Positions 7,460 through 15,394 of a DNA stretch of 44,737 nt are shown here, piece by piece. A program made the translations under genes and the position numbers. The stretch is from Gordonia effusa NBRC 100432. Lineage in GTDB: Bacteria > Actinomycetota > Actinomycetes > Mycobacteriales > Mycobacteriaceae. The first letter of the stretch is position 1; each line of letters begins with the position of its first letter. The stretch is from assembly GCF_000241305.1 (NCBI RefSeq), contig NZ_BAEH01000045.1, positions 1-44,737 on the forward strand, read 5' to 3'. Below the pieces are notes generated by a model. That model was not told where the DNA came from. It worked only from the letters and a program-made list of their open reading frames with translations, and did no database searches.

Positions 7460-7876
7460 TCAACACTGCCCAGTCTGCCAGTCCGATGCACCGTCGGCGT
7501 ACGTCTCGAACTTCCAGATCGGAACCTGAGTCTTGATCTCGTCAATCACTTTGGCGCACAAGGTAAATGCTTCGGCTCGGTGGGGCGTGGCCACCGCTAC
7601 GACGACGGCGACGTCGCCGATGCGCAGGTCACCGATCCGATGCTGTGCTGCTACCCGGATATCGCCGGTTCGGTACTTCGCGCAGACGTGCGCCAGAAAC
7701 TCCGCGGCCCGCGGATGGGCGTCATATCGCAAGGCTGTCACCGAGCGACCGTCGTGATGATCGCGCACGACGCCGGTGAAGGTAACTACCGCGCCGTCCG
7801 CGTCGGTGCGTACCGCACCCTCGCAACCGCGCGGGTCTAGCGGTTCGTCGACGATCCCGGGGAGATGGGAAACCAT
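7460..7876 (-). CDS. moaE: Molybdopterin synthase catalytic (large) subunit MoaE
   Basis: The 138-residue protein is of normal MoaE length. It carries GAVVTFTGVVRDHHDGR, the HRIGDLRIGDVAVVVAV segment, and the catalytic-site region with KVIDEIKTQVPIWK, which holds the active-site lysines. Together with MoaD thiocarboxylate it converts cyclic pyranopterin monophosphate to molybdopterin. The ATG overlaps the stop of moaCB by one base (TGATG), so it is translated as part of the moeA-moaCB-moaE operon. Its partner MoaD is encoded in the divergent operon. Confidence 0.95.
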   Translation of the reverse strand: MVSHLPGIVDEPLDPRGCEGAVRTDADGAVVTFTGVVRDHHDGRSVTALRYDAHPRAAEFLAHVCAKYRTGDIRVAAQHRIGDLRIGDVAVVVAVATPHRAEAFTLCAKVIDEIKTQVPIWKFETYADGASDWQTGQC

Positions 7877-8898
7877 CAGTGACCACCGCCATCGGCAAGG
7901 TGGAACAGATGCGAGACAAGGGGATCGAGCACCGCGATACCGTCCTTCACGCCGCCCTTCGATCCCGGCAGATTCACGACCAGCGTACGCCCGGCGAAGC
8001 CGGCGAGTCCGCGACTGAGCGACGAGTACGGTGTTGCCGCCCGACCTGTTTCGCGCATGGCCTCGGCGATACCGGGCAAAGTGGTGGTCAGGTGTGGCGC
8101 CGTCGCTTCGGGGGTGTGGTCGTCGGAGGTTGGTCCGGTGCCGCCGGTGGTTATCAGCAACGCGGGGTGCTGTGCGAGAGCGTCGCGGATGGCGTCGGCA
8201 ATGTCGGCATCGGCGGCGACAATAGGGTCACCGACGTCGAATCCTTTGCCCGATAACCACTCTCGAATAACGGGCCCGGTGGCATCGGTTCGTTCCCCGC
8301 CTGCGATCCGCGTGGATGACACCACCACCGTCGCGCGTCGTCCCGGATAGACGTCGACCGTGCCGGGAGCAACGGTTCGCGACGGTGCGGTGGCGGGCGT
8401 TTCGTCACGACGCCAACATCCGTGTCGTCCACCATCTTTGGCCATCAGCGCGATATCGGTCATCGACGCCGATGGGTCAACCGCTTTGACCATGTCGTGC
8501 AGGGTCAGGCCGGTAATGCTGACCGCGGTCAGGGCCTCCATCTCGACGCCGGTACGCCCGGTGGTCGATGCCGTCGCAGTCACCACCACGGCATTGTCAG
8601 TGAGTTCGAAGTCCACATTCACTGAGTTCAACGGCAATTGGTGACATAGCGGAATGAGATCCGAGGTGCGCTTGGCTCCCATAATGCCCGCCACGCGAGC
8701 GACGGCGAGAACATCACCTTTCGGGGCATCGCCGCTACTGATCAACGAGATCACCTGCGGCGTAGTGCAAAAGATGCCGCGCGCCGTCGCGGTTCTGCTG
8801 GTTACGTCCTTGTGCGACACATCGACCATATGCGCGCTGCCGTCGGCGGCGACATGACTGAGTGCGGATTCTCCCGAACCTATGGGGTCAGCGGCCAC
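7876..8898 (-). CDS. moaCB: MoaC-MogA/MoaB fusion (MoaCB)
   Basis: Two cofactor enzymes are joined in 340 residues. Residues 12-165 are MoaC (cyclic pyranopterin monophosphate synthase), with KGDVLAVARVAGIMGAKRTS, LIPLCHQLPL and TGVEMEALTAVSITGLTLHD. Residues 185-340 are a MogA/MoaB molybdopterin adenylyltransferase, with TTGGTGPTSDDHTPEAT and LPGSKGGVKDG. The first half works with MoaA to make the pyranopterin. The second adenylates molybdopterin for metal insertion by MoeA. The start is GTG at 8898, with AGGAGG eight bases upstream, overlapping the 3' end of moeA by 19 bases. Such MoaC-MoaB fusions are known in actinobacteria. Confidence 0.93.
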   Translation of the reverse strand: MAADPIGSGESALSHVAADGSAHMVDVSHKDVTSRTATARGIFCTTPQVISLISSGDAPKGDVLAVARVAGIMGAKRTSDLIPLCHQLPLNSVNVDFELTDNAVVVTATASTTGRTGVEMEALTAVSITGLTLHDMVKAVDPSASMTDIALMAKDGGRHGCWRRDETPATAPSRTVAPGTVDVYPGRRATVVVSSTRIAGGERTDATGPVIREWLSGKGFDVGDPIVAADADIADAIRDALAQHPALLITTGGTGPTSDDHTPEATAPHLTTTLPGIAEAMRETGRAATPYSSLSRGLAGFAGRTLVVNLPGSKGGVKDGIAVLDPLVSHLFHLADGGGH

Positions 8899-10058
8899 GT
8901 TGGCACCTCCTGGCCCGCGGCCAGATATTCTGCCGCGGAATCGATTTCAATCAAGACGGTGGCGTTCGCGGCCGTCGCGACGAGATGACTGCCGGGTCCG
9001 CCGATCACCTCGACAGTTCCGTCCGTCTGCAGTCGCCCACGTAGGAACTGGGCTTTACCCACCACCGACGTGACGTCGGCGGCTAGCCTCGCTGACGTGG
9101 GCTCGACCGCCGGGAGGCCACTCGCCGCGCGTAACGCGTTGCGCACCAACACTTCGAACGACACCATGACGCTCACCGGATTGCCCGGCAAACTGATCAC
9201 TGGCGTGTCTTGCCAAAATGTCAAACCTTGCGGACCGCCGGGCTGCATTGCGATCGGACCAAACCATCCGACACCGGAGAGCAAGTCCCGCACGGGTTCT
9301 CGCTCGCCCATCGATACACCGCCGGAGGTCAGCACGACATCAGCTGATGCCGCGGCGGCGGCGAGCTTTTGTTCGAAGTCACCGTCGTCGCCCGCCCGGC
9401 CGGTGTAGGTCAGATCAGCTCCATGTGCGGCGCACAGCGCGCTCAGGATCACCGAATTCGATTCGTACACTTGCCCAAAGCCCAACGGATCACCCGGAGC
9501 CACCAGCTCACTGCCGGTGGAGATCACCGCGACGCGGGGGCGGCGGAACACCTCGACCGTACCGGTGCCGGTTGCGGCGAGCGCGGCAAGATGGCGCGGC
9601 GTGAGTACCGATCCACCGGCAACCACGACCGCTCCCGCCGCAACATCTGCCGCGGTGCGGCGCACGAATGCTCCGACGTCGGGCGCCGAGCGAAAACTTA
9701 CGGCGCCAGCCTGCTCCCGGGACTGCTCGACCGGAACCACCGCGTCGGCACCCGAGGGGAGTGGGGCGCCGGTCATGATCGCCGCCGCGGCGCCAGAAGG
9801 CAATGTGGGCGGCGCGGTGTCACCCGCGTAGACCCGTGCGGCCACCGGCAGCGGTTCATCGACAATGACGTCGGCGGCCCGTACCGCGAAGCCGTCCATC
9901 GCCGAATTGTCGAACGCCGGCATCGGAGCTAGCGCACCGACATCGGCGACAACCACTCGTCCGTGTGCGCTGTGCAGCGGAACCAGCTCGCTTCCGCCGA
10001 GTCCGCTCAGGGCATGCGCGATCGCGGCGCGGTGTGCGGAAACGTCCCTGCGGCTCAC
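8880..10058 (-). CDS. moeA: Molybdopterin molybdotransferase MoeA
   Basis: This is a complete MoeA of 392 residues if it starts at GTG 10058. A TTG at 10109 is possible but would leave only 26 bases to the divergent moaA. Family motifs are intact: FDNSAMDGFAV, IMTGAPLPSGADAVV, ISTGSELV, TSGGVSMGEREPV and LPGNPVSVMVSFEV. MoeA inserts molybdate into adenylated molybdopterin. It is the first gene of the moeA-moaCB-moaE operon. A second, degenerate MoeA is fused to MobA at 18050-19777, so this copy is probably the housekeeping enzyme. Confidence 0.92.
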   Translation of the reverse strand: MSRRDVSAHRAAIAHALSGLGGSELVPLHSAHGRVVVADVGALAPMPAFDNSAMDGFAVRAADVIVDEPLPVAARVYAGDTAPPTLPSGAAAAIMTGAPLPSGADAVVPVEQSREQAGAVSFRSAPDVGAFVRRTAADVAAGAVVVAGGSVLTPRHLAALAATGTGTVEVFRRPRVAVISTGSELVAPGDPLGFGQVYESNSVILSALCAAHGADLTYTGRAGDDGDFEQKLAAAAASADVVLTSGGVSMGEREPVRDLLSGVGWFGPIAMQPGGPQGLTFWQDTPVISLPGNPVSVMVSFEVLVRNALRAASGLPAVEPTSARLAADVTSVVGKAQFLRGRLQTDGTVEVIGGPGSHLVATAANATVLIEIDSAAEYLAAGQEVPTWPLTP

Positions 10059-10135
10059 CGTTGCGAGTTTAGGCCCAGGACTACCGGTGATGCTCCAGCG
10101 GTGCCTCAACCGTTCGCCAGGTAGCGTTGATCATT

Positions 10136-11119
10136 ATGTCCCTGCAAGACTCCTTCGGGCGTCGAGCACGAGATCTGCGGATTTCGCTGACTCAGGCGTG
10201 CACCCTCCGGTGCCGATACTGCATGCCCGCAGAAGGTCTGCCGCTGCTGCCGCGCGAGGAATTACTCTCGATCGACGAGGTCGCTCGTCTGATCGACATC
10301 GGCGTCAGCGATCTGGGTATCGACGAAGTGCGGCTGACCGGGGGCGAACCACTGGTGCGACGTGATCTGGAGAAGCTTGTCGCTACGGTGCGTTCCCGCC
10401 ACGCTGACCTGCCAATTGCCTTGACTACCAATGCGGTTGGGCTTGCCCGCCGTGCACACGACTTGCGAGCCGCGGGTGTCACCCGACTCAATATCTCCCT
10501 CGATACCGTCGATGCCGAGCTATTCGCCCAGGTGACCAGACGCGACCGGCTCGCCGACGTTGTCGCCGGAATAGACGCCGCACGTGACGCGGGATTCGCA
10601 CCGATCAAGGTAAACGCGGTCGCGCTACGATCTACGGTGTCGTCGGCCTCCGAACTACTCAACTGGTGTATCGCCCGCGGACTGGAACTGCGGTTTATCG
10701 AAAATATGCCGCTCGACGCCGACGCCACGTGGACGGCATCGGACCTGATCACGGCGGCCGACGTGCTAGAAGAACTGTCGCGCCATCATCGGCTATCACC
10801 GATTGGCCGTGTCGATCCGGGTGCACCGGCTGAACGCTGGCTGGTCGACGACGGACCAGCGACCGTGGGCATCATCGCCTCGATGACCCGGCCGTTCTGC
10901 CGCACCTGTGATCGCACCCGGATTACTGCCGAAGGCCGAGTGCGGCCATGTCTTTTCTCGGACGACGAGATCGACCTTCGTACGGCCATGCGTAGCGGCG
11001 CATCCGATGCCGAGGTCGCCGAACTCTGGCAACGGGTCACCGCGCGGAAATCCGCCGGGCACGCGGCGTTAGGCGTGCTGACCCATCCTCGTCGGACCAT
11101 GGGGGCTATCGGTGGCTGA
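10136..11119 (+). CDS. moaA: GTP 3',8-cyclase MoaA (radical SAM)
   Basis: The protein has 327 residues from ATG 10136; an in-frame TTG lies nine bases earlier. The radical-SAM cluster is bound by Cys22, Cys26 and Cys29 (CTLRCRYC), followed by GGEPL. The second cluster motif is in FCRTCDRTRITAEGRVRPC, and the essential C-terminal Gly-Gly is present (MGAIGG). The enzyme makes 3',8-cyclo-7,8-dihydro-GTP from GTP, the first step of molybdenum cofactor synthesis. It heads the plus-strand operon moaA-moaD-narK-nnaR and is divergent from moeA. I see no molybdenum-cofactor riboswitch in the 77-base gap. Confidence 0.95.
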   Translation: MSLQDSFGRRARDLRISLTQACTLRCRYCMPAEGLPLLPREELLSIDEVARLIDIGVSDLGIDEVRLTGGEPLVRRDLEKLVATVRSRHADLPIALTTNAVGLARRAHDLRAAGVTRLNISLDTVDAELFAQVTRRDRLADVVAGIDAARDAGFAPIKVNAVALRSTVSSASELLNWCIARGLELRFIENMPLDADATWTASDLITAADVLEELSRHHRLSPIGRVDPGAPAERWLVDDGPATVGIIASMTRPFCRTCDRTRITAEGRVRPCLFSDDEIDLRTAMRSGASDAEVAELWQRVTARKSAGHAALGVLTHPRRTMGAIGG

Positions 11120-11387
11120 CGAATCAACGGCAACGCCCCGGCCGATCCCGATCAATGTCAGGTACTTCGCGGCGATCGCCGACGCAACCGGTTGCCGGAC
11201 CGAAACACTCGACGTCGCGTCCGCGACGGTCGGTGGTCTTCGGACTGCGATCGGCGACCGGCACGGTTCGCGGGCCGGTGATTTGGCCCAGTTGTGCTCG
11301 GTTCTGAGCGGTGACGAAATGTTGCGCGACGCCGACGCAGCCGTCGGGGGCGAGGTGGACTTATTACCGCCGTTTGCCGGCGGCTGA
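11112..11387 (+). CDS. moaD: Molybdopterin synthase sulfur carrier subunit MoaD
   Basis: The 91-residue ubiquitin-fold protein has the MoaD core NVRYFAAIADATGC and the obligatory C-terminal Gly-Gly (LLPPFAGG). That end is adenylated and then thiocarboxylated to donate sulfur to MoaE. It starts at GTG 11112, inside the end of moaA (8-base overlap), indicating translational coupling. Its partner moaE is on the divergent unit. Confidence 0.92.
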   Translation: MADESTATPRPIPINVRYFAAIADATGCRTETLDVASATVGGLRTAIGDRHGSRAGDLAQLCSVLSGDEMLRDADAAVGGEVDLLPPFAGG

Positions 11388-11454
11388 CAAAACCGCAGGT
11401 CACCTATTGTCCGTCGGCGTCTCACGGTGCCGGGGGCGCGGCGGTGAGAACCCG

Positions 11455-11470
11455 GTTACCCATCGGACAC
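11455..11470. promoter_or_regulatory. GlnR-like site upstream of narK
   Basis: GTTAC-CCATCG-GACAC fits the described GlnR half-site pattern GnnAC-N6-GnAAC with one mismatch and keeps AC-N9-AC. It lies 88-103 bases before the narK ATG in the 170-base gap after moaD. No convincing second site stands one or two helical turns away, so it is weaker than the nirB pair. GlnR control of nitrate uptake is established in mycobacteria and Streptomyces; binding here is inference. Confidence 0.4.
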
Positions 11471-11557
11471 GGCGGGACGCCGTAAAGCAACAAATCATTC
11501 CTAACGTCGCTGTGGTCGGCATAGTGCCGTACCTGAAGCTTGGAAAGGCGGAGGTTG

Positions 11558-12982
11558 ATGAGTCGCTCACACACCATCACCGATTGGGACCCCGAAGACG
11601 TCGAGGCATGGGAAGCCGGTGGCAAGCAGATCGCCCGGCGCAACCTGATCTGGTCGGTTGCCGCGGAGCATGTCGGCTTCTCGGTGTGGTCGCTGTGGTC
11701 AGTGATGGTGCTGTTCATGCCGACCGATGTCTACGGACTGTCGGCTGGCGACAAATTTCTCATCGGCGCAACCGCGACGCTGACCGGAGCGCTATTGCGA
11801 TTCCCGTACACGATGGCGACCGCCCGCTTCGGCGGTCGCAACTGGACCATTTTCTCGGCTTTTGTGCTGCTGATTCCAGTGACGGCGACCATCCTCATTC
11901 TGATCAATCCTGGCCAGCCACTCTGGATGTATTTGCTATGCGCTGCCATGACCGGGCTCGGCGGGGGCAACTTCGCTTCGTCGATGACCAACATCAACGC
12001 CTTCTACCCGCAACGGCTCAAAGGGTGGGCACTGGGACTCAACGCCGGCGGCGGCAATCTGGGTGTGCCCGCCGTACAGTTGATCGGCCTACTTGTCATC
12101 GCCGTCGCGGGTAACCGCGAGCCGTATTGGGTCTGCGCGCTCTACCTCGTCTTCCTGGTAGTCGCCGGCATTGGTGCCGCGCTGTTTATGGACAACCTCG
12201 CGACGCCGAGTGTCGACATGACTGCGATGCGCGCAGCTCTGCGTAATCGCAATACCTGGGTGATCTCGCTGCTCTACATCGGCACTTTCGGTTCGTTCAT
12301 CGGGTTCTCCTTCGCGTTCGGCCAGGTTCTGCAAATCACCTTCAAGGCCAACGGCCAGTCGGTCGCCGATGCGACGTTGCACGCGGCTCAGATCGCGTTC
12401 ATCGGCCCGCTGCTCGGGTCGATCGCCCGGGTCTACGGCGGCAAGCTCTCCGATCGAATCGGTGGCGGCAAGGTGACCTTGTGCACCTTTGTGGGTATGG
12501 CGCTCTTCGCCGGCGTCTTGATCGCGGCGTCAACCAGCACGGGTTCGGGCGCCGCGAGCGGAGCCGCGATGGCCGGCTACATCGTCGGATTCATCGCACT
12601 GTTCCTGTTGTCGGGCACCGGAAATGGCTCGGTCTACAAGATGATTCCGTCGATCTTCGACGCCGCGTCGCGCTCGCTCGACGCCGACGAGGCGACTCGA
12701 GCGCATTACTCGCGGTCGATGTCGGGGGCGGTTATCGGAATCGCCGGAGCGATTGGCGGTCTGGGCGGCGTCGGAATCAACCTGGTTCTGCGTCAGTCAT
12801 ATCTCACTCAGGGCACCGCAACCGCGGCGTTCTGGGTTTTCGGAGTCTTCTACGTGATCGCCGCGATCATCACCTGGCGCGTGTACGTTGCCGTGCCGCA
12901 TATCTCGATCGACGACAAAGTCGCCGAGGAATCGGTCGGCACGGACAAACCCGCTCGTGGGACAATCAAGTCAACGGTGTGA
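11558..12982 (+). CDS. narK: Nitrate/nitrite transporter (MFS, NarK type)
   Basis: This is a 474-residue major facilitator protein of the nitrate/nitrite porter family. The N-terminus SHTITDWDPEDVEAWEAGGK is typical of actinobacterial NarK proteins. The first nitrate signature, GLGGGNFASSMTNINAFYP, is followed by KGWALGLNAGGGNLGVP, and the conserved membrane Arg is in LLRFPYTMATARFGG. About 12 membrane segments are visible. ATG 11558 has AAAGG nine bases upstream, whereas TTG 11540 is also open. It probably imports nitrate for assimilation. Its stop overlaps the nnaR start by 4 bases (GTGA), as in the mycobacterial narK3-Rv0260c pairing. Confidence 0.92.
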   Translation: MSRSHTITDWDPEDVEAWEAGGKQIARRNLIWSVAAEHVGFSVWSLWSVMVLFMPTDVYGLSAGDKFLIGATATLTGALLRFPYTMATARFGGRNWTIFSAFVLLIPVTATILILINPGQPLWMYLLCAAMTGLGGGNFASSMTNINAFYPQRLKGWALGLNAGGGNLGVPAVQLIGLLVIAVAGNREPYWVCALYLVFLVVAGIGAALFMDNLATPSVDMTAMRAALRNRNTWVISLLYIGTFGSFIGFSFAFGQVLQITFKANGQSVADATLHAAQIAFIGPLLGSIARVYGGKLSDRIGGGKVTLCTFVGMALFAGVLIAASTSTGSGAASGAAMAGYIVGFIALFLLSGTGNGSVYKMIPSIFDAASRSLDADEATRAHYSRSMSGAVIGIAGAIGGLGGVGINLVLRQSYLTQGTATAAFWVFGVFYVIAAIITWRVYVAVPHISIDDKVAEESVGTDKPARGTIKSTV

Positions 12983-14190
12983 ATAAGAGATCGAACGAAA
13001 GCGGGTTGATGGGCGGCGGATCAGAGCCCGGTGACGCGACAACCTCCGCAGCGGCGGATCGAAGCGATATTCTGGCTTCGAAGACTCCGCTGGCGGGGTT
13101 CACGGTGGCACTTACCGCGGCGCGCCGCGCCGACGAATTCGAAACGTTGTTGCGGCGGCGTGGGGCCTCGGTGGTCTCCGCCGCCGCGATTTCGATGGTT
13201 CCACTCGCCGACGACGATCGGCTGCGAGAGATCACCGACGAGTTGATCGCTACGCCACCGGACCTGCTAATCGCCACTACCGGCATCGGCTTTCGCGGTT
13301 GGATCGAAGCCGCCGATGGATGGGGGTTGGCCGAATCGTTGCTCGATGCGCTCGGGAGCGGTCGCGTTATTTCCCGTGGTCCCAAGGCGACCGGTGCACT
13401 GCGTGCGGCTGGTCTGCGCGAGGAATGGTCGCCGGCATCGGAATCGTCGGTTGAAGTGCTCAGCCATTTGACCGAACAGGATCTGGCCGGCAAACGGGTT
13501 GCCGTGCAACTACATGGCGCGACCGACGATTGGGACCCGGTGCCGGGCTTCTTGGCCGACCTCGCCGCGCGAGGGGCCGGGGTGGTCGGTGTGCCCGTCT
13601 ACCGATGGGAACCGCCAACGGACACAACGGCTTTCGATTCGTTGATCGAGGTGCTCGCACTCGCTCAGGTCGACGCGGTGACGTTCACATCGGCGCCGGC
13701 AGTGGCCTCGACGTTGATGCGCGCCGATGAATTGGGACTGCTCGAAGGCGTGCGTCGCGCATTGTCCGGCCCGGTGGTGCCGTACTGTGTTGGACCGGTT
13801 ACGGCCGGTCCGCTGGCTCGTATTGGTGTGGAAAGCGTTGAGCCGGAACGGATGCGACTCGGCGCTCTCGCCCGTCTGGTCGCCGACGATCTCCCGCGGC
13901 GCAGGCCGACGCTGCGGGTAGCCGGTCACGATCTCGGTATACGTGCGTCGGCCGCGGTCATCGACGGCGAGGTCCGGGACCTCTCGCCCTCGGCGCTGTC
14001 ATTGCTGAAGATGTTGGCGCGCAAGCCCGGAGATGTCTGCTCGCGCGAGGAGCTCTTGGCGGTCCTGCCCGCGGCTGGTGATGACACCCACGCGGTGGAG
14101 GCTGCCATCGCACGATTGCGAGCGAGCCTGGGCGCGAAGGAGGTTGTGGCGACAGTGGTGAAGCGAGGGTACCGCTTGGCGGTCGACTGA
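12979..14190 (+). CDS. nnaR: NnaR-type regulator (HemD-like domain plus winged helix)
   Basis: The protein has 403 residues from GTG 12979, which overlaps the narK stop; ATG 13009 is an alternative. The frame stays open into narK, but that part is a shadow. Residues about 35-290 resemble uroporphyrinogen-III synthase (LAGFTVALTAARRADEFETL near the start, LLIATTGIGFRGW, TFTSAPAV). Residues about 300-403 are an OmpR/PhoB-type winged helix (LSPSALSLLKMLARKPGDVC, then VVKRGYRLAVD). This arrangement defines the NnaR/Rv0260c group, which activates nitrate and nitrite assimilation genes in Streptomyces and M. smegmatis. Coupling to narK and position beside nirBD fit that role. It should not be annotated simply as the haem-pathway enzyme HemD; whether it keeps any synthase activity is unknown. 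Confidence 0.88.
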   Translation: MNKRSNESGLMGGGSEPGDATTSAAADRSDILASKTPLAGFTVALTAARRADEFETLLRRRGASVVSAAAISMVPLADDDRLREITDELIATPPDLLIATTGIGFRGWIEAADGWGLAESLLDALGSGRVISRGPKATGALRAAGLREEWSPASESSVEVLSHLTEQDLAGKRVAVQLHGATDDWDPVPGFLADLAARGAGVVGVPVYRWEPPTDTTAFDSLIEVLALAQVDAVTFTSAPAVASTLMRADELGLLEGVRRALSGPVVPYCVGPVTAGPLARIGVESVEPERMRLGALARLVADDLPRRRPTLRVAGHDLGIRASAAVIDGEVRDLSPSALSLLKMLARKPGDVCSREELLAVLPAAGDDTHAVEAAIARLRASLGAKEVVATVVKRGYRLAVD

Positions 14191-14204
14191 TCTGGTGTGG
14201 AGCG

Positions 14205-14906
14205 TCAAACCAGAACGGCGGCCCGATGCCGCGCGCACACCAGCTTGACCACACTGGGATGCAGTCCGAGTGGTTCGCTGACTACGTCGGCTCCGCTGTC
14301 GTAGAGACGATGCTGAAAGAGACCGTCGGCCAACAGATACGACGCTACGGCTACCCGACGTCCGGAGTCCTCACGCACCGATGACACCACTTCGTGAACG
14401 GCCGGGTATCCGCCCGAACTCGGCGGCGCGGCGAAGCCGATCCGCACCCTGGATCCGACTAGCGACGACAACAGTGTTGCCGTCGTACGGATCTCACCCT
14501 GCGCGCGCGGATCCGATGAACCGGCGGCGGCAAGCACTACCCGGTCACCAGGCCGCCAGCCGGCGTCGATGAGCCGGTCCAGCATGACTCGAGCCAGTTG
14601 CGGGGACGGTCCCAGCGCGCCGGTAACGCGCACATCCGGATGTGCCGCGGCCGCAACATGTTCGGGAATATCGACCCGGACGTGATAGCCGCTGGACAGA
14701 AACGCGGGAATCAGAGTGACTGAACGACCGCCGAGAGTTGCCAGCACCTCCGATGGAGTCGGCCCCAGTACGTCGACGAATGCGACGCGGACCTCTTCAG
14801 TCAGGACTTCCGAAACCTGTTGTGCCAAATCGCCGATCATCGCGACGCCGTGCGGATTGCGGGTTCCGTGTGCCACCAAGAGGGTGGCGGGGGATAGGTC
14901 GGTCAT
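14205..14906 (-). CDS. Sirohydrochlorin chelatase (CbiX/SirB family)
   Basis: The protein has 233 residues from ATG 14906. The frame continues to 15059, but that extension lies inside nirD and is not conserved. The start TDLSPATLLVAHGTRNPHG carries the metal-handling His of the CbiX family, and SSGYHVRVDIPEHV is the second characteristic segment. It is the Rv0259c type. In the nirB-nirD-cbiX operon it probably inserts iron into sirohydrochlorin to make sirohaem for NirB. A cobalt role cannot be excluded, but no cobalamin genes are near. It lies 10 bases after nirD and converges on nnaR with a 14-base gap. Confidence 0.88.
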   Translation of the reverse strand: MTDLSPATLLVAHGTRNPHGVAMIGDLAQQVSEVLTEEVRVAFVDVLGPTPSEVLATLGGRSVTLIPAFLSSGYHVRVDIPEHVAAAAHPDVRVTGALGPSPQLARVMLDRLIDAGWRPGDRVVLAAAGSSDPRAQGEIRTTATLLSSLVGSRVRIGFAAPPSSGGYPAVHEVVSSVREDSGRRVAVASYLLADGLFQHRLYDSGADVVSEPLGLHPSVVKLVCARHRAAVLV

Positions 14907-14916
14907 GGCAAGACGC

Positions 14917-15345
14917 CTACGCGCTCTTCGGTGCCAGTCCGGCGACCGCACCCGAGCGCGGCCGGTAGCCGAACCGGATGTCGGGCGTATTCGCGACGAA
15001 TACCGTCCCGTCGAGTCCGATCCTGGTGGCGTACACCGGAATCGACACACCTTCGGCATCGAGGCACCGGCCGTCGAGCAGGCTGAAGGCCTGCTTCTTC
15101 AGCGGCGATTGCACTACTGGAAAGCCGCCCCGGTCGCCGACGATGCCGCGCGAGAGCACCGCTGCCCGACCAATCGGGTCGATGTTGCCGACAGCTTTGA
15201 TGCTGTCATCGGCTAGCCGAAACAGGGCAACCTGGGCGCCGTCGGGCAGCAGAACCGCTACCCCTCGCAACGGTTCTAAGCGCGATGCCGGGCAGGCCGG
15301 CGTCCAGTCGCGGGTCCAGCGGTGTAGATCGAAGTTGATGCTCAT
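14917..15345 (-). CDS. nirD: Nitrite reductase small subunit NirD
   Basis: The 142-residue protein has the Rieske-like NirD fold without the Cys/His iron-sulfur ligands, as is normal for NirD. Recognisable parts are LPDGAQVALFRLADDSIKAV, NIDPIGRAAVLSRGIVGD and FPVVQSPLKKQAFSLLDGRC. It pairs with NirB to reduce nitrite to ammonium. It is somewhat longer than the usual 110-120 residues because of a tail after ANTPDIRFGYRPRSG. It follows nirB by 49 bases and precedes cbiX by 10 bases. Confidence 0.92.
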   Translation of the reverse strand: MSINFDLHRWTRDWTPACPASRLEPLRGVAVLLPDGAQVALFRLADDSIKAVGNIDPIGRAAVLSRGIVGDRGGFPVVQSPLKKQAFSLLDGRCLDAEGVSIPVYATRIGLDGTVFVANTPDIRFGYRPRSGAVAGLAPKSA

Positions 15346-15394
15346 GGGTGTCGGGTCCTTCTGTGCGGGAGTCAGTTGTGCGGTGGGGTGACAC

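Noticed and set aside
10059..10135. Molybdenum-cofactor riboswitch between moeA and moaA
   Set aside because: The 77-base gap is too short for the known Moco motif and shows no matching helices.
12481..12978. Upstream extension of the nnaR frame inside narK
   Set aside because: It is the narK coding sequence read in another frame. The GTGA overlap gives a natural start at 12979.
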